From Lewinellaceae bacterium (lineage in GTDB: Bacteria > Bacteroidota > Bacteroidia > Chitinophagales > Saprospiraceae), in contig CANJPT010000018.1 in the NCBI GenBank assembly GCA_947476195.1, positions 1-47,645 on the forward strand: a DNA stretch of 47,645 bases. The letters run 5' to 3'. This document shows positions 16,460-24,648 of the stretch, piece after piece. The notes beneath the pieces were generated by a model that saw only the letters and a list, made by a program, of their open reading frames with translations, did not search any database and was not told where the DNA came from. Made by a program: the position numbers and the translations under genes. How positions within the stretch are numbered: the first letter of the stretch is position 1; every line of letters begins with the position of its first letter.

Positions 16460-16467
16460 CAAAGATA
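16460..16467 (-). promoter_or_regulatory. -7 promoter box of the PhoB/PhoR-like pair
   Basis: Reads TATCTTTG on the minus strand, a TAnnTTTG match. It rules out the ATG at 16462 as the regulator's start and leaves a short leader to 16441. Confidence 0.5.
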
Positions 16468-16713
16468 GACCTGGCTTATAGCTGGGCGTTTATGCCAGGC
16501 GGTTAATTCTGTGTAAAGTTTTGTACTGAAAATTTTCCATTTGACTGAGTTTCCGGATAAAGGGATTGCTTAAAACAATTTTTACTTGTGCTCCAGGATA
16601 AACAATCAGACCAATCTCTATGGTGGGACCTGCTACTTATAAACAGGGTTTTTACAACAACATAAAGGGTGCTTTCATGTTTTTTTTCAAGGTCAGGTTT
16701 ATTTAGAGTCAGT

Positions 16714-17388
16714 TCAAAGCTGCTTTTCAGCACAAAGTATCCAATTTCCTTTAGTATCAATAGCCCAGGCTTCCGGAAATACATTTCTAAAACGCCTTTC
16801 AAAAAAACGCTCGGTTACCTGCTGTATACTTACGTCCTCGCCATGGAGTCGGTTAAAGAGCAACAGCCCACCAGGCCGGAGTAGCGCAGCACAGGCTTGC
16901 AAAAACTCCTCTGTGCAAAACTGAGGAGGCGTGATCTCATCCTCAAAGATATCTATGATCAGGAGATCGAACTGTTCTTCCGTTACTTGAACAAAAACCT
17001 CGGCATCTGCTGTAATGATCTCAATCGGGCTTTCCAGTCTGGACAATGTATATTTGACAGCAAGATGCGCTACGGTCTCGTCCCATTCAACCGCTGAATA
17101 GTGATAGTTGCGGTTAAAAACCTTTTCCAACATGTATGGAATTGAACCTAATCCAAGGCCCAACAACAAAACATCTTCAATCTTCCGCTCGTCAATTTTT
17201 AATCGATCAAATGCAACCAAAAAATTCTTGTAAAGATCGTCCCAAGAATAAATGGCATCACCACTCAGTAATTGTACTCGACCCTGCGAGAGTATCACAC
17301 TCAATTCTGGGTTTTGCTCCGATGAAGCCTCCTCCAGTGTAACTGGTATTAGGTGTGAGAGCCACTTTTTCCAAACAGGTATATGCAC
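16714..17388 (-). CDS. Spermidine-synthase-like methyltransferase-fold protein
   Basis: A 224-residue Rossmann-fold protein of the polyamine aminopropyltransferase/spermidine synthase group. The nucleotide-binding loop is VLLLGLGLGSIPYML, the acidic end of strand two is SAVEWDE, motif DAEVFV follows, and LLIIDIFEDE is the position of the catalytic acidic loop. It lacks the N-terminal tetramerisation domain of true SpeE and is shorter (SpeE is about 280-300), so it may be one of the many SpeE-like proteins of unknown substrate. No polyamine genes lie nearby. Confidence 0.75.
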   Translation of the reverse strand: MHIPVWKKWLSHLIPVTLEEASSEQNPELSVILSQGRVQLLSGDAIYSWDDLYKNFLVAFDRLKIDERKIEDVLLLGLGLGSIPYMLEKVFNRNYHYSAVEWDETVAHLAVKYTLSRLESPIEIITADAEVFVQVTEEQFDLLIIDIFEDEITPPQFCTEEFLQACAALLRPGGLLLFNRLHGEDVSIQQVTERFFERRFRNVFPEAWAIDTKGNWILCAEKQL

Positions 17389-17401
17389 GGTTTTATGGAT
17401 A

Positions 17402-17443
17402 AACTATGATGTATGAACTATGATGTATGAACTATGATGTATG
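17402..17443. repeat. 14-bp perfect tandem repeat, three copies
   Basis: AACTATGATGTATG occurs three times back to back without a mismatch. A short inverted repeat, GTATGA and TCATAC with a three-base loop (17439-17453), overlaps the end. It lies in the 71-base gap between the AsmA-like gene and the SpeE-like gene and could vary in copy number. Confidence 0.85.
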
Positions 17444-17459
17444 AAAGTCATACACCCTT

Positions 17460-20400
17460 CTAATTGTCCTTTTTTTTCTTTTTGAACGGATCAAATTTGT
17501 TCAATCGATCCTTTATTTCATCAGCTTTTTGCTGGCCTTCCTTACCCAAAACATCACCGGCTTCTTTGCCAAGTTTATCTTTTGCCTTTTTAATCGCCTC
17601 GTCGGTTGCTTCTTGTATTTTGTTGTTTGCCAGATTTTTGAGGCTGTCTGCGGCTTTATCAGCAGCTTCTTGCGCCTTTTGTTTTGCCTTGTCTATTTCA
17701 TGGGTTACTACGGTCTTAAGCGAGTCTTTTGCCTTGTCTATTTGGGCGGTTACTGCGCCTGTTGCGGTTTCTTTGATGCTGCTTTCTCCATCCGAACCAA
17801 GGACTTTCATGGCCACTTTTGGACTAAAAAGCGATCCGGTAAGGTCGAATCGAACGTTGATAAATTCCCCTTGTGCGACACTTACTCCGACTTTTGAGGC
17901 TTCTGTAGTGAGTAGGTCTAATCCTGTATTGGCAGCAGTACCGAGTGATTTTCGGGGTACTTTAGTCAGGATTTGATAATCCATTTCGTTTTGGAGGCTG
18001 TGGGAGCCACCGATTTGCATCGCAATATCTCCCATCTTAGTATTGAAGGGTTTGATTGTTACTTTTCCATCTTTTATCTCGAACCAGTTCTTCGTGTTTT
18101 TTAATTCCAACTTTTTCAAAGAGCTAACATTCAATTTTTCGCCAATAGCGTTCATTGGTTTGAAATTATTAAAGATGGCAGAAATGGTTTCCAAAAATCC
18201 AGTTGCAGAAAGGGTGGCGAGGTCGGGCATCATATCCTTACCAAGTCCTCCGGTCATGGAGAGTTTGGTGTTAAACTTGCCATCCATTAGCTGCGCCACC
18301 GAGGCTAAAGCTTTCACTGTTGCGAAGTTTTGGTAGGCTTCTCGGAAGCCCATATTTTGTAATGCCATATCCATGTTAAAGGTTGGCTTGGCCATGTTTT
18401 GGGTATTATAATCACCCGACAGACCAATCTGTCCGCCCAACAAATCTGCCGTACAGTCTTCAAGCTTGGCGATGCTGTTTTTTACGGCTATCTTACCATT
18501 GAGGTTGTTCAGCTCGTAGGTCGTGTATTTGATCTTTCCGAAATTTGCATTGATGGTCATATCCATGTTTTCAGGTACTGGAATGACGGCTTCGGCAGGT
18601 GGTACAGCAGGAGCATTCCCTTTGACTGTAGGAGCCGCTGTAGGTTCGGTCATGAACTGGTTGAGGTCAAAATAGGTAGATTTTAGATCTATTACTCCCA
18701 TTACGGTTTGGTTGTCAAAGAGATAATTCCAGGCGTTCAAAATTTGCCCGGAACCACTCAGGTCACTTGTGCCGCCAAATTTCAGACCAAAATTGGAGAT
18801 ATCCATTTTGTTAGGTGTGAAATGCCCGGCTGCAGTAAGGTTTGAAATATCGTAAATGTCATATTTCAATTTGACTATTTTACCGTCCATGGTGAAATCC
18901 CAGCGATCAAAGACGGTTGATGCTGCTTCTGTTGTAGTTGGAGGCACATCACTGGGTACCACGCTGCCATCTACCGGAACCGGCTCCATCCATTCATTTG
19001 CGTCAAAATAAGTAGAGGCAAAATTGAGATTGCCACGCATGGTCTTTGTTGTACTGAAATAGGCCAGTAGGTTGTCGATACTACCGGATGCACGGAGATC
19101 ACTGTTCCCAAGTTTAGCATCAAATGTTTGAATATCAATCCGTTGTGGTGTTATATTGGTGGCTAATGCGTTAATCTTTATCATTGGGGCTCCGGCCGAC
19201 TTGTAGGTAATGCCGCTCATGCCAAAAGTGCCGGCCATATTAACCTCATCGTATTTACCCTGCTCAATCTGGCTCATGGCTGCCTTCAGGGTCATGTCAG
19301 CTTCAATGATTCCAGCGAGTTCTTGTACCCCTTCCATTGGGAAGGCTTTAGAAAGCTCGGCAAGGTTGAGCGTACCATTTAGTTTCATGTCTACGGTAGG
19401 ATCGCTTTCCGGGGTCTTCAGGTTAAAGTACCCTTCCAGTGGGTTGGTGCCGACCTTCAGGCTAAACTTCGGAATTTTTACCGTCAGGTCATTGAGGCGG
19501 GAAGAAGGCAGCGCAATGGAGGCATCTACGTTAATATTGCTCACCCCCAGCGGAAGACTTGGATATTTAAAATCGGCGTTTCCGATCTTAAAATCAAGTT
19601 TGAAGGCTGGATACATTTTTTCATTGTAAGTACCTTTTGCAAATCCGGAGAATTGTACGGTACCATTGGCCTGAACGTCCTTGTAATCTTTGGTATAAGC
19701 ACCGGGAACAATGCTCAATAAGCTTTTAAAGGTGTTTTCGGGGGTGCCAAAATTGAGATCCATCCGAATATCTTCGGTATTTTCCGGCATTTGTACCCAG
19801 CCATCCAGCAAAAGCTTCAGGTCGTTTACTTTCAGGTCATTTTCCTTGAATGTAAACTTCATGTTTGCCATATCAGCGCCTAAAGTTGATTTCCAGTTAG
19901 CTTGTGCATTGCGCAAATACTGAACCCCACCGTAATTTACGGATAGTTTTTCAATGGATGTTGTCATCACCAGATCATACAGCGTCGAGGTGAATTCACC
20001 AGAACCCGAGTGGTTCAGACCTTGCATTTCTGCCTTCATATCAAGTCCCCGGTCGTCGTAAAAGATAATACCGTCTTCGATACCATAACTTTCAAGTTTT
20101 ATGGGAGCGGCCTCGGTGGTTTCGACGGCTGGTTTGGTTGCCGAATCATCGGGTTTGGTGATGTCATAGTTGGCCTGCCCATTACTCAGGGCGTATACTT
20201 TGATATCCGGTTTTTTGAAAAATAAACCTTGTATGATGACCTCCTGTCTAAAGATAGCGGTCCAGAGGTCAACTGCAATATCAAGTCGCTCACATTTTAC
20301 GAGTTTAACCCCTTCAAAAGGGCCAGGTCCATTGGTGATATCCAGGCCCTCCAGGCCCAGTGATAATTGCGGAAAATGTCGAAAAATAGAGATGTTAACA

Positions 20401-20549
20401 TCGCTGAATTCCAACTTGGCAGTCAGACGCTTGTTTGCAGCTGTTTTTACCTGCGCAATGATCTCATCTTTGAACAGGTATGGAATGGCGATGAGTGAGG
20501 CCATGAGGAGAAAAATGAAGATGGCAATGCCAAAAAGGACTTTTTTCAT
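17460..20549 (-). CDS. AsmA-like inner-membrane-anchored protein
   Basis: A 1029-residue protein with one N-terminal membrane helix (MKKVLFGIAIFIFLLMASL) and a long beta-rich periplasmic body typical of AsmA/TamB-type proteins: FSDVNISIFRHFPQLSLGL at the N-terminus, repeated blocks such as FASTYFDANEWMEP and LKSTYFDLNQFMTEP, and LSMTGGLGKDMMPD later. Such proteins form hydrophobic grooves thought to move phospholipids to the outer membrane. The last 110 or so residues are a very Ala/Lys-rich helical tail (repeats of DKAKDSL and KAQEAADKAADSL) ending in FDPFKKKKKDN, which is unusual. A promoter box TAAATTTG lies upstream at 20589-20582. Confidence 0.88.
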   Translation of the reverse strand: MKKVLFGIAIFIFLLMASLIAIPYLFKDEIIAQVKTAANKRLTAKLEFSDVNISIFRHFPQLSLGLEGLDITNGPGPFEGVKLVKCERLDIAVDLWTAIFRQEVIIQGLFFKKPDIKVYALSNGQANYDITKPDDSATKPAVETTEAAPIKLESYGIEDGIIFYDDRGLDMKAEMQGLNHSGSGEFTSTLYDLVMTTSIEKLSVNYGGVQYLRNAQANWKSTLGADMANMKFTFKENDLKVNDLKLLLDGWVQMPENTEDIRMDLNFGTPENTFKSLLSIVPGAYTKDYKDVQANGTVQFSGFAKGTYNEKMYPAFKLDFKIGNADFKYPSLPLGVSNINVDASIALPSSRLNDLTVKIPKFSLKVGTNPLEGYFNLKTPESDPTVDMKLNGTLNLAELSKAFPMEGVQELAGIIEADMTLKAAMSQIEQGKYDEVNMAGTFGMSGITYKSAGAPMIKINALATNITPQRIDIQTFDAKLGNSDLRASGSIDNLLAYFSTTKTMRGNLNFASTYFDANEWMEPVPVDGSVVPSDVPPTTTEAASTVFDRWDFTMDGKIVKLKYDIYDISNLTAAGHFTPNKMDISNFGLKFGGTSDLSGSGQILNAWNYLFDNQTVMGVIDLKSTYFDLNQFMTEPTAAPTVKGNAPAVPPAEAVIPVPENMDMTINANFGKIKYTTYELNNLNGKIAVKNSIAKLEDCTADLLGGQIGLSGDYNTQNMAKPTFNMDMALQNMGFREAYQNFATVKALASVAQLMDGKFNTKLSMTGGLGKDMMPDLATLSATGFLETISAIFNNFKPMNAIGEKLNVSSLKKLELKNTKNWFEIKDGKVTIKPFNTKMGDIAMQIGGSHSLQNEMDYQILTKVPRKSLGTAANTGLDLLTTEASKVGVSVAQGEFINVRFDLTGSLFSPKVAMKVLGSDGESSIKETATGAVTAQIDKAKDSLKTVVTHEIDKAKQKAQEAADKAADSLKNLANNKIQEATDEAIKKAKDKLGKEAGDVLGKEGQQKADEIKDRLNKFDPFKKKKKDN

Positions 20550-20581
20550 AGTATTAAATTAACGCAGACGCTTTTGAAATG

Positions 20582-20589
20582 CAAATTTA
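20582..20589 (-). promoter_or_regulatory. -7 promoter box of the AsmA-like gene
   Basis: Reads TAAATTTG on the minus strand (TAnnTTTG), 32 bases before the ATG at 20549. Confidence 0.45.
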
Positions 20590-20705
20590 GGGGATGTTTT
20601 TGCTTTGATCGTTTACAAACAGAAGAAATGGCTTTCTTTAAATTTAAAATCGGAGCTATCTACACACAAATTACGCGCTTTTCATTCAGGGATTTTTTTC
20701 CTGAC

Positions 20706-20713
20706 TATCTTTG
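20706..20713 (+). promoter_or_regulatory. -7 promoter box of RNase D gene (near-leaderless)
   Basis: TATCTTTG ends only six bases before ATG 20720. With the box at -7 the transcript would begin within a few bases of the start codon. Confidence 0.5.
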
Positions 20714-20719
20714 CCGATT

Positions 20720-21886
20720 ATGAATCTACCAGTACACCTATTAGAGAACCAATCCGACTTCGATCGTGTAATGGACACGCTTGCTTCCGCTCATTGGATC
20801 GGATTTGACACCGAGTTTGTAGGCGAAAAATATTACATCCCCGTTTTAGGTCTTATCCAGGTCGTCTCTGAAGATGATATATATCTCATTGATACCCTTA
20901 AGATCCATGAACTTGGAAAATTCCTGCATATTGTCCAAGATCCGGCTATTTTGAAAATAACGCACGCGGGCGACAATGATTACCGTCTCCTCTATACCCT
21001 TTTTGGAACGGTTCCAAGCAATACATTCGATACTCAAATAGCAGCAGGCTTCGTTGGGTACAATTATCCAGCAGGTTTTGGCAAGATCGTAGAGAAAGAA
21101 CTTCGGGTCACCCTTGCTAAAAGCCATACCGTTGCCAATTGGGAGGCACGCCCCATTGAGCCCAAGGCGCTCGAATATGCTGTTGAAGACGTAAAATACC
21201 TTCCGGGGTTACATGAAAAACTGACCAATAAACTCAGAAAGCACAACAGAGAATCCTGGGCGCGTGAGGAAAACCGAAAGTGGGAAAGCGCTGGTTTTTA
21301 CGAAGTTGAGCCTCACAAAGAATTGTTCGCCAATGATTTAGTGCACCAGGTTGATTTTCGCGAGAAGGTGTTTCTCCTGCGGATTTACCGTTGGCGAATC
21401 GAACGTGCTCAACATAATAATATTCCCAAAGAAACGGTGCTTCAAAGCAGGCATATCAGTACCGTTCTTCGTTCTACCAAAGGTGGCCCCAATGCTTTTA
21501 AATCTAACAGGACCATGCCTGAAGGCGTGTGGAAGAAATATTTAGATATTTGGCAGGAACTCTGGAAAGCCCCTGCTACGGAGGTGGAAAAAAGCGTGTT
21601 GGATTCGATTCCAAGGCCTTTACCTGACGACCCTGAGCGTGAATGGACCATGGAACTCCTGTATCATTTTATGAAAAAACAGTGCCTGGAACATGAAATC
21701 AGCGCTGCTTTGCTGTTTCCAAAAGGAGATTTTAACCGCCTTAAATCTGGCAGCGAAGATTTTGACCAGGACTTGCTAAAAGGATGGCGTGCCGAGCTTA
21801 TGGGTGCCGAATTGGTTGAATGGATGAAAAAAGGAGGTAAGGTTGACTTGAAATGGGGGCATGGGGAATGCCGTTTGACCATGTAG
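20720..21886 (+). CDS. rnd: Ribonuclease D
   Basis: A 388-residue 3'-5' exoribonuclease for tRNA and stable RNA 3' ends. The DEDDy nuclease residues are visible: Asp30 and Glu32 in FDTEF, Asp87 in HAGDNDYRLL, and Tyr153-x3-Asp157 in YAVEDVKYL. One or two HRDC domains follow (for example the LLRIYRWRIERAQHNN segment), as in RNase D. ATG 20720 is used; an upstream TTG lies inside the promoter box. The gene faces namZ, and the two stop codons are only two bases apart. Confidence 0.9.
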   Translation: MNLPVHLLENQSDFDRVMDTLASAHWIGFDTEFVGEKYYIPVLGLIQVVSEDDIYLIDTLKIHELGKFLHIVQDPAILKITHAGDNDYRLLYTLFGTVPSNTFDTQIAAGFVGYNYPAGFGKIVEKELRVTLAKSHTVANWEARPIEPKALEYAVEDVKYLPGLHEKLTNKLRKHNRESWAREENRKWESAGFYEVEPHKELFANDLVHQVDFREKVFLLRIYRWRIERAQHNNIPKETVLQSRHISTVLRSTKGGPNAFKSNRTMPEGVWKKYLDIWQELWKAPATEVEKSVLDSIPRPLPDDPEREWTMELLYHFMKKQCLEHEISAALLFPKGDFNRLKSGSEDFDQDLLKGWRAELMGAELVEWMKKGGKVDLKWGHGECRLTM

Positions 21887-21888
21887 GA

Positions 21889-23184
21889 CTACTCCGGATA
21901 AATCAAATACTGCTGTCTGATTGTCCGGAAAGCGGCCAGGTCTTCTGCCCAGGTATCTCGAATTTCAGCCTCTGTTTTTCCATCAATGATTTGCTGTTGC
22001 AAATTGCTTGTACCGGAAAGCAGATCAAAAAAATGATCTTCCCGGAAGAACACCGCTTTGTTTGGAAATTCTTTGTAAAACTGGAGTAACCAACTTAAAT
22101 TTAATTGTTTGGAGGCCCTTAGCGTATCAAGGGAGATATTGCTAAAATCCCAGCCACCACAAAGCAATCCTGAATAGGGCGGGTTTTTGTTGCCCATAGT
22201 GGGTCTTGGAACGAAATCGAACGAATCACAGGAGAATTCAGGATGTCCCACAACCTCAAAAGCCCAATCAGTACCCCTTCCAACACTACAGTTGGTGCCT
22301 TCAAAAAGGCAAATTGAAGGATAAAGTAAAATGGCCCGCATCGTTCGCAAATTGGGTGATGGAGAAACCGGTAGTCCATAAGGGGTTGAATGCGTGTAGT
22401 TTAAGCAGGGAATTACGTCCAAATGCAAACGCTTTGGTCGATAGACCCAGTTTTCTCCTATAAATAATTTAGACAGTTCCCCCACCGTGCAGCCATGAAC
22501 GATTGGCAGCGGTGCAATTCCAACAAAGGAACTCAGCCTGAAATCCAGTACCGGCCCATCCACATAATGGCCATTGGGATTAGGTCTGTCCAGTACAATG
22601 ACCTCTTTGCCTTGCTCTGCACAGGCCTCCATAACATAGTACAGCGTACTGATATAGGTGTAAAATCGTGCGCCAACATCCTGAATATCAAAGATTACAA
22701 CGGATGATTGTTCCAGATCTTCAGGGAATGGCTTGCGGTGTTTTCCATACAGTGAAATGATTGGTATGCCGGTCTTTGGGTCATAACTGTCACGCACGTG
22801 TTCTCCTGCATCAGCCTCTCCACGGAAACCGTGTTCCGGGGCAAGAATAGCAGCAATACACACGTCGAGCTGATGCAAGGTATCCACCAAATGTGTTTTT
22901 CCAACCATTGAAGAAGGATTTACCACCAAGGCAACCACTTTCCCTTTAAGCATTGGCAGTAATACATCCAGTCGCTCTGCTCCGACGATGACCCGATGCG
23001 CCTCAGGTGTTTGCGCTTCGATGGAAGGGGCAGAAAACCGGAATAAAATTAGGATTGCAATGGTTTTTGTCCAAAACCTGATCGCACCACCTATATTCAG
23101 GGTATAATGGATGTTATTTGCCTTTATATTCAAGTTCGGGCGTTCTGAAAGTGGGTAATAGTACTTCCGGGATGCAGTCCGCAT
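21889..23184 (-). CDS. namZ: Exo-beta-N-acetylmuramidase NamZ (DUF1343, GH171)
   Basis: A 431-residue DUF1343 protein; this family was shown to be exo-N-acetylmuramidase (GH171), cutting MurNAc from the non-reducing end of peptidoglycan fragments. Family motifs include ALVVNPSSM, APEHGFRGEADAGE, IFDIQDVGARFYTYIST, DRPNPNGHYVDGP and EGTNCSVGRGTDWAFEV. A hydrophobic segment, TIAILILFRF, ending SIEAQ near residue 58 looks like a signal peptide placed unusually far from the first ATG; no closer ATG exists, so the real start may be a rare codon or the residues before it may be nonstandard. A small ORF with its own signal peptide overlaps this 5' end in another frame. Confidence 0.88.
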   Translation of the reverse strand: MRTASRKYYYPLSERPNLNIKANNIHYTLNIGGAIRFWTKTIAILILFRFSAPSIEAQTPEAHRVIVGAERLDVLLPMLKGKVVALVVNPSSMVGKTHLVDTLHQLDVCIAAILAPEHGFRGEADAGEHVRDSYDPKTGIPIISLYGKHRKPFPEDLEQSSVVIFDIQDVGARFYTYISTLYYVMEACAEQGKEVIVLDRPNPNGHYVDGPVLDFRLSSFVGIAPLPIVHGCTVGELSKLFIGENWVYRPKRLHLDVIPCLNYTHSTPYGLPVSPSPNLRTMRAILLYPSICLFEGTNCSVGRGTDWAFEVVGHPEFSCDSFDFVPRPTMGNKNPPYSGLLCGGWDFSNISLDTLRASKQLNLSWLLQFYKEFPNKAVFFREDHFFDLLSGTSNLQQQIIDGKTEAEIRDTWAEDLAAFRTIRQQYLIYPE

Positions 23185-23248
23185 AGTTTTGAGCGAAGGA
23201 TCGGCTGCTCAGAACCGAGCAAAAAAGAAGTATTGACAGGTATTTCAT
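23114..23248 (-). CDS. Small secreted peptide or truncated gene overlapping namZ
   Basis: ATG 23248 opens a 44-residue frame, MKYLSILLFCSVLSSRSFAQ then NYADCIPEVLLPTFRTPELE, ending in YKGK and TAA. The first 20 residues are a textbook signal peptide with a cleavage site after FA-Q. The last 71 bases overlap the annotated 5' end of namZ in a different frame. It lies between rarA and namZ on the same strand. It could be a small exported peptide, a leader coupling translation to namZ, or the start of a gene whose rest was lost. Confidence 0.4.
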   Translation of the reverse strand: MKYLSILLFCSVLSSRSFAQNYADCIPEVLLPTFRTPELEYKGK

Positions 23249-23346
23249 CTAGTACGAGATATTAGATTTAATTGTAAATACCGGAAAGTATTAATTTGAT
23301 TCGACCTTTACAAAATAGGGAAAGTCAAGTTCCTAATAACTCAACT

Positions 23347-24621
23347 TCAATATTTATATTTTCCTTTCCAATCCTCCCTCAACTTTTGGCGCACTTTTTC
23401 CTCGGCAGGATTGGCGCCAGGCTCGTACAATACTTTCCCGTCAATCCCTTCAGGCAGATTGTCCTGTTGGATAAAATTCCCTTTAAAATCATGGGCGTAC
23501 TGGTATCCGGAGCCATAATTGAGCTCTTTCATTAATTTGGTAGGCGCGTTTCGCAGGTGTAAGGGCACCGGAAGCGAGCCAGTTTGTTTTACAAGCTCAA
23601 GCGCATTTCCAATGGCCAGGTAGGAAGCATTGCTTTTGGGTGAGGTGGCCAGGTAAATGGCACATTGGGACAGCATGATTCGCGCTTCAGGCATTCCGAT
23701 CATGCGGATGGCGTCCATGGTGGTCGTCGCCAATAAAAGTGCATTAGGATTGGCCAGGCCGACATCTTCAGCAGCAAGAATGACCATCCGGCGTGCGATA
23801 AATTCAATGTCTTCGCCCCCGTCAAGCATTCTGGCGAGCCAGTACACCGCAGCATTGGGATCGCTGCCACGCATACTTTTTATGAAAGCCGAAATTATGT
23901 CGTAGTGTGCCTCTCCACCTTTGTCATATAACGCTGCATTCTGCTGTATGAGTTCGCGTACAAAGTCGTTGGTGACCGCTAAGGATGTTCCGGGTTCCCT
24001 GAAGTTGCCAATCAGTTCGAGGGCATTGAGCAGCCGTCTGGCATCGCCCCCGGAATAGAGCAACAAAGCATCATACTCAGCAATTTTAATGTCCTGACTT
24101 TTAAGATATACATCCTCAGCCAAGGCACGATCTACCAGTCCGATGAGTTCTTCTTTTGTAAGGTGCTGAAGCACATAGACCTGACAACGGGAGAGCAAGG
24201 CAGGAATTACTTCGAAGGACGGATTTTCCGTGGTAGCACCAATTAAGGTTACAGTCCCCTTTTCTACGGCGCCCAACAGGGCATCCTGCTGACTTTTACT
24301 AAACCGATGGATCTCATCAATAAACAGGATCGCCCCTTTTTGCTGAAACAGATTTTGCTTATCCGCGCTTTCAATAGCCTCCCGAATGTCTTTCACGCCG
24401 GCGTTGATGGCCGAAAGTTGGAAGTAAGGTTTTTTTAGCAGTTTGGCAATGAGTTGTGCAAGGGTTGTCTTGCCTACACCCGGTGGTCCCCAAAGGATAA
24501 AAGAAGGGATCTTCCCCCGTTCAATGGCCTGGCGCAACACCGCATTTTCGCCCACAAGGTGTTCCTGGCCCACAAATTCAGTCAGTGTTTGGGGGCGCAT
24601 TCGTTCAGCAAGCGGTGTCAT
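23347..24621 (-). CDS. rarA: Replication-associated recombination protein A (AAA+ ATPase)
   Basis: A 424-residue RarA/MgsA/WRNIP1-type clamp-loader-like ATPase acting at stalled replication forks. Walker A is GPPGVGKTT (45-53), Walker B is LFIDEIHRF (99-107), sensor 1 is GATTENPSF, and [11 protein letters not shown] holds the arginine finger region. The C-terminal RarA domain is present ([39 protein letters not shown]). Full family length. It follows the choice-of-anchor B gene by 27 bases on the same strand. Confidence 0.95.
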   Translation of the reverse strand: MTPLAERMRPQTLTEFVGQEHLVGENAVLRQAIERGKIPSFILWGPPGVGKTTLAQLIAKLLKKPYFQLSAINAGVKDIREAIESADKQNLFQQKGAILFIDEIHRFSKSQQDALLGAVEKGTVTLIGATTENPSFEVIPALLSRCQVYVLQHLTKEELIGLVDRALAEDVYLKSQDIKIAEYDALLLYSGGDARRLLNALELIGNFREPGTSLAVTNDFVRELIQQNAALYDKGGEAHYDIISAFIKSMRGSDPNAAVYWLARMLDGGEDIEFIARRMVILAAEDVGLANPNALLLATTTMDAIRMIGMPEARIMLSQCAIYLATSPKSNASYLAIGNALELVKQTGSLPVPLHLRNAPTKLMKELNYGSGYQYAHDFKGNFIQQDNLPEGIDGKVLYEPGANPAEEKVRQKLREDWKGKYKY

Positions 24622-24648
24622 TTTATTCTTTCCTTAGATATTAAAGTA

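Noticed and set aside
16503-16802. 99-codon minus-strand frame
   Set aside because: It overlaps the 3' part of the SpeE-like gene in another phase and has no protein-like pattern.
17464-17976. 170-codon plus-strand frame within the AsmA-like gene
   Set aside because: It is the antisense shadow of the Ala/Lys-rich tail; its Ser/Phe/Ala composition follows from that.
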